Of a stretch of DNA of 64,000 nt, positions 23,957 to 31,201 are shown piece after piece. Source of the DNA: CADEDH01 sp041394285 (lineage in GTDB: Bacteria > Actinomycetota > Acidimicrobiia > Acidimicrobiales > SZUA-35). The first letter of the stretch is position 1; the number at the start of each line of letters is the position of its first letter. The DNA lies in assembly GCA_041394285.1 (NCBI GenBank), contig JAWKIL010000001.1, forward strand, positions 372,001-436,000, given 5' to 3'. The position numbers and the translations under genes are program-made. The notes beneath the pieces were generated by a model. It searched no databases. It was not told the DNA's origin and saw only the letters and a list, made by a program, of their open reading frames with translations.

Positions 23957-24952
23957 GTGACGGAGGCGGCGCTGCTCGACGACGTGGCCCGGCGGCTCGG
24001 GCCGCTGGCCCGCCGTCAGGTGCCGCTGGCTCCGCTGTGCACCTACAAGGTGGGCGGTGCGGCCGCCCTGTTCGTCACGATCGACCGGCCCGAGACCCTC
24101 GATGCGGTGGCCACGGCGCTGGCCGGGGCCGGCGCCCGGGCCGAGGCCCACGGCAGCGGCCCGGCCGCCGGCCCCGACGGCGACGCCGTGCCCGTGCTGG
24201 TGCTGGGGCGGGGGTCGAATCTGCTGGTGGCCGACGCCGGCTTCCCCGGCCTGGTGGTGCAGCTGGGCGAGGCCTTCGCCGCGGTGGCGCCCGACCACGG
24301 CGCCGCCCGCCTCCGCCTGGGGGGCGCCGCCCTGCTGCCGGTGGCGGCCCGACGCAGCGCGGCCGAGTCGCTCCATGGTTTCGAGTGGGCGGTGGGCGTG
24401 CCCGGTTCGGTCGGCGGGGCGGTGCGGATGAACGCCGGAGGCCACGGCTCCGACATGGCCGCCTCGGTGGTGTCGGTGTCGGTGTTCGACCTGCGGGCCG
24501 GCGAGGGCCTCACGTGGGGTCCCGGCGACCTCGACTTCGCCTACCGCCGCTCGACCGTGGGGCCGCACCACGTGGTGCTGGAAGCCGTTGTGCAGCTGGG
24601 CGACGGGCGGCGCCAGGAATCCGAGGCGGAGATCGCCGAGATCGTCCGCTGGCGCCGGGCCCATCAGCCGGGAGGCCAGAACGCCGGCAGCGTGTTCACC
24701 AACCCGCCGGGAGATTCGGCCGGCCGGATGATCGACGCCGCCGGGCTCAAGGGGCTCCGGGTGGGCACCGCCGAGGTGTCGACCAAGCACGCCAACTTCA
24801 TCCAGGCCGACCCCGGCGGCTCGGCCGACGACGTGGCCCACCTCATCACCGAGGTCCGGCGCCGGATCTGGGACCATTTCGGCGTGGCCCTGCACTGCGA
24901 GAACCTGCTGGTGGGATTCGACGATCCCCACGGGGAGGAGGCCCTCCGTTGA
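23957..24952 (+). CDS. murB: UDP-N-acetylenolpyruvoylglucosamine reductase MurB
   Basis: MurB is an FAD flavoprotein that reduces UDP-GlcNAc-enolpyruvate to UDP-MurNAc. The 331-residue protein has CTYKVGGAA near residue 30, LGRGSNLLVADAG, GVPGSVGGAVRMNAGGHG (FAD binding), the C-terminal NAGSVFTNPPGDSAGRMID containing the catalytic Ser in the GSVF context, and STKHANFI. A 15-residue Ala/Gly insertion follows residue 60. GTG 23957 lies two bases after the murC stop. The stop overlaps the TTG of ftsQ. Confidence 0.95.
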   Translation: MTEAALLDDVARRLGPLARRQVPLAPLCTYKVGGAAALFVTIDRPETLDAVATALAGAGARAEAHGSGPAAGPDGDAVPVLVLGRGSNLLVADAGFPGLVVQLGEAFAAVAPDHGAARLRLGGAALLPVAARRSAAESLHGFEWAVGVPGSVGGAVRMNAGGHGSDMAASVVSVSVFDLRAGEGLTWGPGDLDFAYRRSTVGPHHVVLEAVVQLGDGRRQESEAEIAEIVRWRRAHQPGGQNAGSVFTNPPGDSAGRMIDAAGLKGLRVGTAEVSTKHANFIQADPGGSADDVAHLITEVRRRIWDHFGVALHCENLLVGFDDPHGEEALR

Positions 24953-25920
24953 CCGCCACCCGCCGCGGCGCCAGCCGCACCGCCGACGTCGCCCCCAGCC
25001 GGGGCCAGGGCAGCCGCACCGTCGACGCCGTCCGTCCCCGGCCCGGCCGGCCTCCGGCGGCGGCCGAGCAGGAGCGGCCCCGGCCCCGCCGGGACCCCGA
25101 GCCCGTCGACCCTCGTCTCCAGGCCCGGCGGCACCAGGTGGCCCGTCAGGAGGGGCGGCGCCGCCTCCGCCTGGTCGCCGCCGTCACCCTGGCCGCCACG
25201 CTGGCCATCGTGGCCATCGCCGCCGCCAACAGCTCGCTGCTCGACGTCGAGCGGGTCACGGTGTCGGGGGCGTCTCGGGCCAACCCCCAGCAGGTGGTGG
25301 TGGCTACCGGTCTGGAGATCGGCCAGCCCCTGATCAAGGTGCGGCCGGCCGAGGTGGCGGCCGCCGTGGAGCGGGTGCCGTGGGTCGACACGGCCCGGAT
25401 CCATCGGGGATGGCGGGGCGACGTGACCGTCGCCGTCACCGAGCGGCGGCCCGTGCTGGCCATGCCCACCGGCACCCGCTTCGCCCTGGTCGACCCGACC
25501 GGCCGGCAGCTGGAGATCGTGGACGGCCCACCCGAGGGGATGCTGGTGCTGGGCGGGCTCGAGGCCTCGGGCGTGCCGGGACAGGCCGTGCCCGGTGAGG
25601 CCCTGGCCGCGGTGGTGTCGCTCGAGCGGCTCAGCCCCGATGTCGCCGCCCGCACCACGGGTCTGTCGGTGGAGGGCGGCCAGGTGTTCCTGGAGCTCGG
25701 CCCCGTCGGCCGGGCCGAGATCGGCGACGACCGGGATCTGGAGGCCAAGATGGTGGCCCTGGAGACCGTGCTGGCCCGGGTCGACCTGACCTGTGTCAGC
25801 GTGATCGATGTCCGGGTGCCGTCGGCTCCGACGGTGCGGCGGGCAGGGTTCGGGGATGGCCAACTGGCCGCTTCCGGAGCCGATTCTGAAGAACCATTAG
25901 CCAGCGCAGGCGGCTGCTAG
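24949..25920 (+). CDS. ftsQ: Cell division protein FtsQ (DivIB)
   Basis: FtsQ scaffolds the divisome, linking early and late components. The 323-residue product has a basic proline-rich cytoplasmic region (1-72), a transmembrane helix at about 74-95, then a POTRA domain beginning LLDVERVTVSGASRANPQQV, followed by VPWVDTARIHRGWRGDVTVAVTERRP (POTRA end and beta domain: WVDTARIHRGW). I chose the TTG at 24949 because it overlaps the murB TGA and has GGAGGAGG eight bases upstream; no ATG or GTG fits as well. The stop TAG forms part of a possible -10 (TAGTGT) for the next unit. Confidence 0.9.
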   Translation: MTATRRGASRTADVAPSRGQGSRTVDAVRPRPGRPPAAAEQERPRPRRDPEPVDPRLQARRHQVARQEGRRRLRLVAAVTLAATLAIVAIAAANSSLLDVERVTVSGASRANPQQVVVATGLEIGQPLIKVRPAEVAAAVERVPWVDTARIHRGWRGDVTVAVTERRPVLAMPTGTRFALVDPTGRQLEIVDGPPEGMLVLGGLEASGVPGQAVPGEALAAVVSLERLSPDVAARTTGLSVEGGQVFLELGPVGRAEIGDDRDLEAKMVALETVLARVDLTCVSVIDVRVPSAPTVRRAGFGDGQLAASGADSEEPLASAGGC

Positions 25921-26117
25921 TGTGGGTCGATCGTGACCAGTAGCCGGACAGCCGGATCCCCGATGAGCGGGCCGGGTCTCCCCCCGGGGCCAGATTTCAG
26001 GTTTCGACTCGGTGGGACTCCGGGCCAGCAACCGGTGTCGGGCCGGGCCGTTCAATCGAGCCGGGCTATTCGATCCAGCAGCGCTGTGCGTACCAACGGC
26101 AGAGGACATCGCACCCT

Positions 26118-27230
26118 ATGAGCACCCAGAACTATGTGGCGGTAGTGAAAGTCGTCGGCATCGGCGGTGGCGGCTGCAATGCCGTCAACCGCATGATCGA
26201 CGCCGGGTTGCGGGGCGTGGAGTTCGTCGCCGTCAACACCGACGCCCAGGCCCTCCTCATGAGCGACGCCGAGACCAAGATCCACATCGGGCGCGAGCTC
26301 ACGCGGGGCCTGGGAGCCGGCAGCGACCCGGCCGTGGGCCAGCAGGCGGCCGAAGCCCACCGGGACGAGATCTCCTCGGCCCTCGAAGGCGCCGACATGG
26401 TGTTCATCACCGCCGGTGAGGGGGGCGGCACCGGCACCGGGGCGGCCCCCGTGATCGCCGAGATCGCCAAGAGCCAGGGGGCCCTCACGATCGCCGTGAT
26501 CACCCGGCCCTTCGGCTTCGAGGGGCGGCGGCGGGCGGCCCAGGCCGACGCCGGGATCAACCGGCTGCGGGAGAAGGTCGACACCCAGATCGTCATCCCC
26601 AACGACCGGCTGCTGTCGATCGCAGACGAGAAGACGTCGATGGTCAACGCCTTCCGCATGGCCGACGAGATCCTCCTCCAGGGCGTGTCGGGCATCGCCG
26701 ACCTGATCACCACCCCCGGCCTCATCAACACCGACTTCGCCGACGTCCGCATGATCATGCACGACGCCGGCTCCGCCCTGATGGGCATCGGTCGGGCGTC
26801 GGGCGAGGGCCGGGCCCTGGCTGCGGCCCGGGCCGCCATCGCCAGCCCCCTGCTCGAAGCCTCGATCGAAGGGGCGCGTGGCATCCTGCTCACGATCGCC
26901 GGCTCCAGCGACCTCGGCCTGTTCGAGGTGAACGAGGCAGCCGAGATCATCCACGACGTGGCCCACGCCGATGCCAACATCATCTTCGGCACCGTGGTCG
27001 ACGAGAATCTGGCCGAGGAGATCCGGGTCACGGTGATCGCCGCCGGATTCGACCGCTACGAGGGCCCGGGCATTGTGGACGACGTCTACATCCCCCGGGC
27101 CACGGCGCCGGCGCCCCGGCTGTCGGCGCCCCCGATGCCCACGGCCGTGGTCGAGGAGACCATCGACCTCTTCGGCGAGGAAGAGGACGACCTCGACGAC
27201 GAGTTCGACGTGCCCTCGTTCCTGAAGTAG
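26118..27230 (+). CDS. ftsZ: Cell division GTPase FtsZ
   Basis: FtsZ is the tubulin-like GTPase that builds the Z-ring. The 370-residue protein has GIGGGGCNAVNRM, the tubulin signature GGGTGTGAAPVIAEIA from residue 102, the T7-loop region NTDFADVRMIM, and the C-terminal tail ending DVPSFLK, the conserved peptide that binds SepF and FtsW. The acidic linker (EEEDDLDDE) sits directly before that peptide. ATG 26118 is followed by a normal N terminus, with AGAGGAC 12 bases upstream. The 197-base gap to ftsQ is the largest between ftsL and yggS and probably holds a separate ftsZ promoter; a 62-codon open frame (25933-26121) overlaps the ftsZ ATG. Confidence 0.97.
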   Translation: MSTQNYVAVVKVVGIGGGGCNAVNRMIDAGLRGVEFVAVNTDAQALLMSDAETKIHIGRELTRGLGAGSDPAVGQQAAEAHRDEISSALEGADMVFITAGEGGGTGTGAAPVIAEIAKSQGALTIAVITRPFGFEGRRRAAQADAGINRLREKVDTQIVIPNDRLLSIADEKTSMVNAFRMADEILLQGVSGIADLITTPGLINTDFADVRMIMHDAGSALMGIGRASGEGRALAAARAAIASPLLEASIEGARGILLTIAGSSDLGLFEVNEAAEIIHDVAHADANIIFGTVVDENLAEEIRVTVIAAGFDRYEGPGIVDDVYIPRATAPAPRLSAPPMPTAVVEETIDLFGEEEDDLDDEFDVPSFLK

Positions 27231-27246
27231 CCCGGGCCAGGCGGTG

Positions 27247-27939
27247 ATGAGCGCGGCGGAACCGGCGGCGATGGTGGAGCCCGAGGTGATCCGGTCCCGG
27301 GCGGCCGAGATCCGGGAGCGGCTGCGGGCCGCCGGCGACAGCGGAGACCAGGTGGCCCTGATCGCGGTGACCAAGGGGTTCGCCGCGCCCCTGATCGGGC
27401 GGGCGCTCGCCGCCGGTCTGGTCGACCTGGGGGAGAACTACGCCCAGGAGCTGGTGGCCAAGGCGGCCGACGCCGGGTCGGTGGGCCCGGGCGGGGAACG
27501 ACCCCGGTGGCACTTCATCGGCGGCCTGCAGAGCAACAAGGTCAAGCTGCTGGCCGGGGTGGTGCACCTGTGGCAGACGGTCGACCGCCTGGCGCTGGCC
27601 GAGGCCATCGCCCGGCGGGATCCCGGCGCCCGGATCCTGGTGCAGGTCAACACCACGGGTGAGGCCCAGAAGTCGGGTTGCCAACCGGTAGACGCCCCGG
27701 GGCTGGTCGGCCGGGCCCGGGAGCTGGGCCTCGACGTGATGGGGTTGATGACGATCGGGCCCACCGACGTCGGCGTCGATCCTCGTCCCGGATTCGCCCG
27801 GCTGCGGGAGCTGGGCGTGGCGTGTGAGACCCGGGAGCTGTCGATGGGCATGTCGGCCGACTACGAGGCGGCGGTGGCCGAGGGCAGCACGATGGTGCGC
27901 ATCGGCTCGGCCCTGTTCGGTGAGCGGCCCCGTGCCTAG
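27247..27939 (+). CDS. YggS/PLPBP family pyridoxal phosphate homeostasis protein
   Basis: These proteins bind PLP through a lysine but have no known enzymatic activity; they tune vitamin B6 and amino-acid homeostasis. The 230-residue product has IAVTKGF with Lys43, GENYAQEL, WHFIGGLQSNKVK, VNTTGEAQKSGC, MTIGP and the phosphate-binding end LSMGMSADYEAAVAEGSTMVRIG (in part LSMGMSADYEAA). An in-frame GTG directly before the ATG is an alternative start. Its place between ftsZ and sepF is a conserved Gram-positive arrangement. Confidence 0.93.
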   Translation: MSAAEPAAMVEPEVIRSRAAEIRERLRAAGDSGDQVALIAVTKGFAAPLIGRALAAGLVDLGENYAQELVAKAADAGSVGPGGERPRWHFIGGLQSNKVKLLAGVVHLWQTVDRLALAEAIARRDPGARILVQVNTTGEAQKSGCQPVDAPGLVGRARELGLDVMGLMTIGPTDVGVDPRPGFARLRELGVACETRELSMGMSADYEAAVAEGSTMVRIGSALFGERPRA

Positions 27940-28065
27940 GTGTCTCCTCCGGCCGCGTCCCGCGCCGGGTCCGGGCGTCCCGCCATGGGCGAAACGCCCG
28001 GGGGGAACCACCGGCAGACCGGCCGGACGTGGGAGACTGATCTCGGTGGTCGAGGAGTACACCTG

Positions 28066-29430
28066 ATGTCGATGCTGCGCAACGTGCTCACCTACATGGG
28101 CCTGGGCCCGGATGAGGACTACGACGACGGCTATCTCGACGACAAGCCGGCGCGCCGTGGCCGCCACAGCCGCCAGGCGCCCGACGACGGGGTCGACGAC
28201 GCCGTCATCGAGCTCGGCCAGCCCGAGAGCGGAGGCGGTAGCACCGCCGCCCGACCGTCGTCGGCCTCCAAGCCCGGCACCACCGCCGAGATCGGCGCCC
28301 GGGCCGCGGCCGTCCGCAACGCCACCGCCGCCCGCTCCGTCGGTTCGCCCGGCGAGGCCCCGGCCCGAAGCGGCACCGCCGCCGGCCCAGGGTCGGGGGC
28401 CGGCGCCGCCCCCACCGCCGGGACCCGCGGCGCCGGGGCCCGGAGCGCCGGGGCCCACGACGCGAACCAGCCTGGCAAAGGCGCTGGCGGTACCGGCGCC
28501 CGGTCGGGCCAGCCGGGGCCGGCGTCCCAGGCCGGGCGGGGCGCCAGCGGTGGTGGCCCTGCTGCGGTGAGCGGCCGCGCCGCGTCCACCGCCAGCCCGG
28601 CACCCGGCACGCCCACCGCCAGCCCGGCATCGCGAGCCCAGGGCGTCCCGGCCGCCCGGGCCTCCGGCTCGCCCCGGACCGGCAGCGGGGCCGCCGGCCC
28701 TGCCGCCGCCGCTCCGGCCGTCGGGGGTACCGGAACCTCCGGAGGCCAGAGCTCCGGCCGGCCAACGCCAGCGGCGTCCTCGGCCACGGCGGCCAGCGGA
28801 CAGGGCGCCGGTTCCAGGCCGGCGGCCCGGAACGGGGTCGTCCCGGCCGGCACCGGCGCCGACTCCATCCCCGCCCGAGCGCCGGCGGCGGCCGGCGGAA
28901 CAGGCTCGGCGCCCCGCTCCGACGGCGGGGGAGCAGACGTGATCGGCGAGGGCGGCACCCGCCGCCCGGACGAGCGGGCCGCCGAGTTGCGGCCCGTGGG
29001 CGGGGCCAGCCGGCCGCTGCGGGCGGTCCCACCGCCCGGCGCAGCCGAGGACCTCGTCCAACCAGAGAACGGCATCACCGTGCGCGCGGTGCCGGCGGAG
29101 GCGGACATGGCATCAGAATCGGCGGCTTACCACTCGGCGGCACCGCCGCTGCGCCGGGTCACCCCCCGGCACCTGTCGCCCCAGTCGTTCGGCGACGCCA
29201 AGACGCTGGCCGACGAGTTCAAGGCCGAGGTGCCGGTGATCATGAACCTCCAGGGCACCGAACGGGAGCTGTCCCGCCGGCTGATCGACTTCGCCAGCGG
29301 TATCTGCTACGCCCTCGAAGGGTCGATGGAGAAGATCGCCCCCCAGATCTTCCTGCTGACGCCGCCCACCGTGACGGTGTCGGACGAGGATCGCCGCCGG
29401 TTCGAGCGACCCGGCCGCCAGCACCGCTGA
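28066..29430 (+). CDS. sepF: SepF, FtsZ membrane anchor, with very long disordered linker
   Basis: SepF tethers FtsZ to the membrane and bundles it. The N terminus MSMLRNVLTYMGLG is the membrane-targeting amphipathic helix, followed by an acidic segment (DEDYDDGYLDD). The conserved SepF core is at about residues 364-454 (TPRHLSPQSFGDAKTLADEF, then LIDFASGICYALEGSMEKIA and FLLTPPTV). Between them lie about 300 residues made almost only of Ala, Gly, Ser, Pro, Thr and Arg. Normal SepF is 130-220 residues, this one 454. ATG 28066 has GAGGAG 10 bases upstream; the in-frame extension to 27940 has no support. The frame is open across the linker and the core is intact, so this is not a broken gene. 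Confidence 0.92.
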   Translation: MSMLRNVLTYMGLGPDEDYDDGYLDDKPARRGRHSRQAPDDGVDDAVIELGQPESGGGSTAARPSSASKPGTTAEIGARAAAVRNATAARSVGSPGEAPARSGTAAGPGSGAGAAPTAGTRGAGARSAGAHDANQPGKGAGGTGARSGQPGPASQAGRGASGGGPAAVSGRAASTASPAPGTPTASPASRAQGVPAARASGSPRTGSGAAGPAAAAPAVGGTGTSGGQSSGRPTPAASSATAASGQGAGSRPAARNGVVPAGTGADSIPARAPAAAGGTGSAPRSDGGGADVIGEGGTRRPDERAAELRPVGGASRPLRAVPPPGAAEDLVQPENGITVRAVPAEADMASESAAYHSAAPPLRRVTPRHLSPQSFGDAKTLADEFKAEVPVIMNLQGTERELSRRLIDFASGICYALEGSMEKIAPQIFLLTPPTVTVSDEDRRRFERPGRQHR

Positions 29431-29463
29431 CCCGTCGAGGGCGGCTACGCTGCGGACACCCCT

Positions 29464-29730
29464 ATGAGCCCCCGAACGATCATCTGCGTCCTGCTGCTCG
29501 CCTTCCAGTTCGTGTTCCTGTTGCGGTTGGTGATGTCGTTCTTCCCGATCAGCAGCGGCTCGCCGGTGGCTGGTGTCCGGGACCTGTCGGTGGCCATCAC
29601 CGACCCGGTGGTGGTGCCGATCCGGCGTTCACTTCCACCCATGCAGGGCGCTCTGGCCTTCGTCGGTTTGGCCGAGCTTCTGGTACTGATCATTCTGCAA
29701 GTTCTGATTCGGATCATCTGCGGAGCCTGA
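29464..29730 (+). CDS. YggT family membrane protein
   Basis: This 88-residue protein has two transmembrane helices (about 4-25 and 62-84) and the family stretch FLLRLVMSFFPI plus the central DPVVVPIRRSLPP (canonical form: DPxLxPxRRxxP). YggT proteins sit between sepF and divIVA in many Gram-positive bacteria and are thought to help organise division or osmotic response; the mechanism is unknown. ATG 29464 follows a TACGCT box (29446-29451) by 12 bases, so a promoter of its own is possible. Confidence 0.9.
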   Translation: MSPRTIICVLLLAFQFVFLLRLVMSFFPISSGSPVAGVRDLSVAITDPVVVPIRRSLPPMQGALAFVGLAELLVLIILQVLIRIICGA

Positions 29731-29878
29731 GGATCGCCCCTGGTAGGGCGGCATCGGTCGCGCATCCAGGATCGTTATGAACGGCCAAACAGCTGCTGGC
29801 CCGGGGCCCGGCCACGGGCACCGAGTTGGAGAGGCAAGCGGGTAGATCGATCCCGTGCATATGGCGCGTCGGGACGGC

Positions 29879-29884
29879 TACCCT
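29879..29884 (+). promoter_or_regulatory. Putative -10 box of a leaderless divIVA transcript
   Basis: TACCCT is followed by GTCGCG and the ATG at 29891, again six bases. This supports the ATG over an in-frame GTG at 29855 and suggests that divIVA has its own promoter. No convincing -35 is visible. Confidence 0.45.
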
Positions 29885-29890
29885 GTCGCG

Positions 29891-31141
29891 ATGGCCCAGC
29901 AAAGTGACAAGCTCCGGCTGCTCCGGCGGATCCCGGACATCCGGTTCGAGGAAGAGTCCCGGGGTTACAGCAAGGATCAGGTGGACCGGGTGCTGGCGAA
30001 CCTCGCACCCCTGGCCGACGAGATCGAGAAGCTGCACGCCCGGCTGGCTGAAGCGGAGACCCGGGCGGCCTCGGCCGAGGCCCGCCTGATCGAAGCCCGG
30101 AGCCCGTCGCAGCCGGCGGTGCCGCCCGGCCCGGCGCCGGGTCCGATGCCGGACTTCGACGAGACGCTGCGCAACACGCTGGTCAACGCTCAGCGCACGG
30201 CCGACACGCTGGTGCGGGAGGCCAAGGAAGAAGCCGAGCGGCTGCGCAACGAGGCCGAGTTCCAGTCCAATGCGCTGCTGGCCGATGCCCGGGACCAGGC
30301 CAACGAGATGACCACCGAGGCCGTGGCCCACCGCGAGCGCCTGCTGGGCGAAGCCGCGGCGGAGCGGGCCAAGATGCTCGACTCGGCCCGGGAGGAAGCC
30401 CAGCACCGGGTCAACGCCGTGGTCGATGAGCTGTCGCAGGCCCACGAGAACGAGCGGGCCCGCCTGCTGGATCAGATCGCAGACCTCCAGCACATCCACG
30501 GGCTGCTCCAGGGCGACGTCACCCGCTTCGAGCGTCACCTCGAGGTCCGCCGGGCCGATGTGAAGCGGGCCCTCGAGGAGCTCAACGCCGTGCTCGACGA
30601 TGCCGAGGCCCTGCGGTCCCGGGAGGCGCTCGAGCCGGCGGAGATCGGCGTGGTCGATTCCACCGACTATCCGCCGATCGCGGTCGAGGTCGTGGCCCTG
30701 CACGAGCTGGAGGCCGAGGCGGCCGCCGCCATCGAGGCCACCACCCGTCCCACCGAGGTCATCGCCCCCGAAGAGCTCGACGATCTGGCGCCCCCCACCC
30801 CCTCCCTCAACGGTGAGGAGGAGGTCGACGAGGAGCCGGTCGTCTACGAAGCAGCGGCGCCGGTTGCGGCCCAGGAGGTCGTCTACGCCGACAGCTACGC
30901 CGAGGAGATCACCGACTCGGCTGCCGCCACCCCGCCGCCGCCCAACGGTGCGTCGCAGGTGCCCCCGGTTCCGGTTGCGGCCGGCGGCCCCCCGGCGTCG
31001 CCGCCCACCGGCGATCCGTTCCTCGACGAGCTGCGCCGGGTGACCACCGAGGAGCCGGCGGCCGGAGATCCGATCACCAACTTCCTGGAAGACGACAACT
31101 CCAACCGCGGAGGCGGCGGCTGGTTCGGCCGCCGCAAGTAG
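29891..31141 (+). CDS. divIVA: DivIVA/Wag31-like polar scaffold protein
   Basis: DivIVA binds negatively curved membrane at poles and septa and, in actinobacteria, directs polar wall growth. The 416-residue product begins with a lipid-binding N-terminal domain containing IRFEEESRGYSKDQVDRVL, the RGYxxxQVDxxL signature. A long heptad-rich coiled coil follows (residues about 95-230, rich in AEE/ERL repeats). The second half is acidic and Pro/Ala-rich and ends GGGGWFGRRK. Most family proteins are 160-390 residues, so the acidic half is an extension. Classified by the N-terminal domain and by lying at the end of the dcw cluster. A strong terminator follows. Confidence 0.92.
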   Translation: MAQQSDKLRLLRRIPDIRFEEESRGYSKDQVDRVLANLAPLADEIEKLHARLAEAETRAASAEARLIEARSPSQPAVPPGPAPGPMPDFDETLRNTLVNAQRTADTLVREAKEEAERLRNEAEFQSNALLADARDQANEMTTEAVAHRERLLGEAAAERAKMLDSAREEAQHRVNAVVDELSQAHENERARLLDQIADLQHIHGLLQGDVTRFERHLEVRRADVKRALEELNAVLDDAEALRSREALEPAEIGVVDSTDYPPIAVEVVALHELEAEAAAAIEATTRPTEVIAPEELDDLAPPTPSLNGEEEVDEEPVVYEAAAPVAAQEVVYADSYAEEITDSAAATPPPPNGASQVPPVPVAAGGPPASPPTGDPFLDELRRVTTEEPAAGDPITNFLEDDNSNRGGGGWFGRRK

Positions 31142-31148
31142 AGGCTGG

Positions 31149-31178
31149 ACGAGCCCGGATCCTCGGATCCGGGCTCGT
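31149..31178. terminator. Bidirectional terminator between divIVA and ileS
   Basis: ACGAGCCCGGATCC and its exact complement are separated by TC, giving a 14-bp GC-rich stem. It lies seven bases after the divIVA stop and 23 bases before the end of convergent ileS. A T-rich TTCCCGTTCT follows on the plus strand. Confidence 0.8.
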
Positions 31179-31201
31179 TCCCGTTCTGCCCCCCGAGACG
31201 A

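Noticed and set aside
27940..28065. Upstream extension of SepF
   Set aside because: ATG 28066 begins the conserved membrane-targeting helix and has a GAGGAG site.
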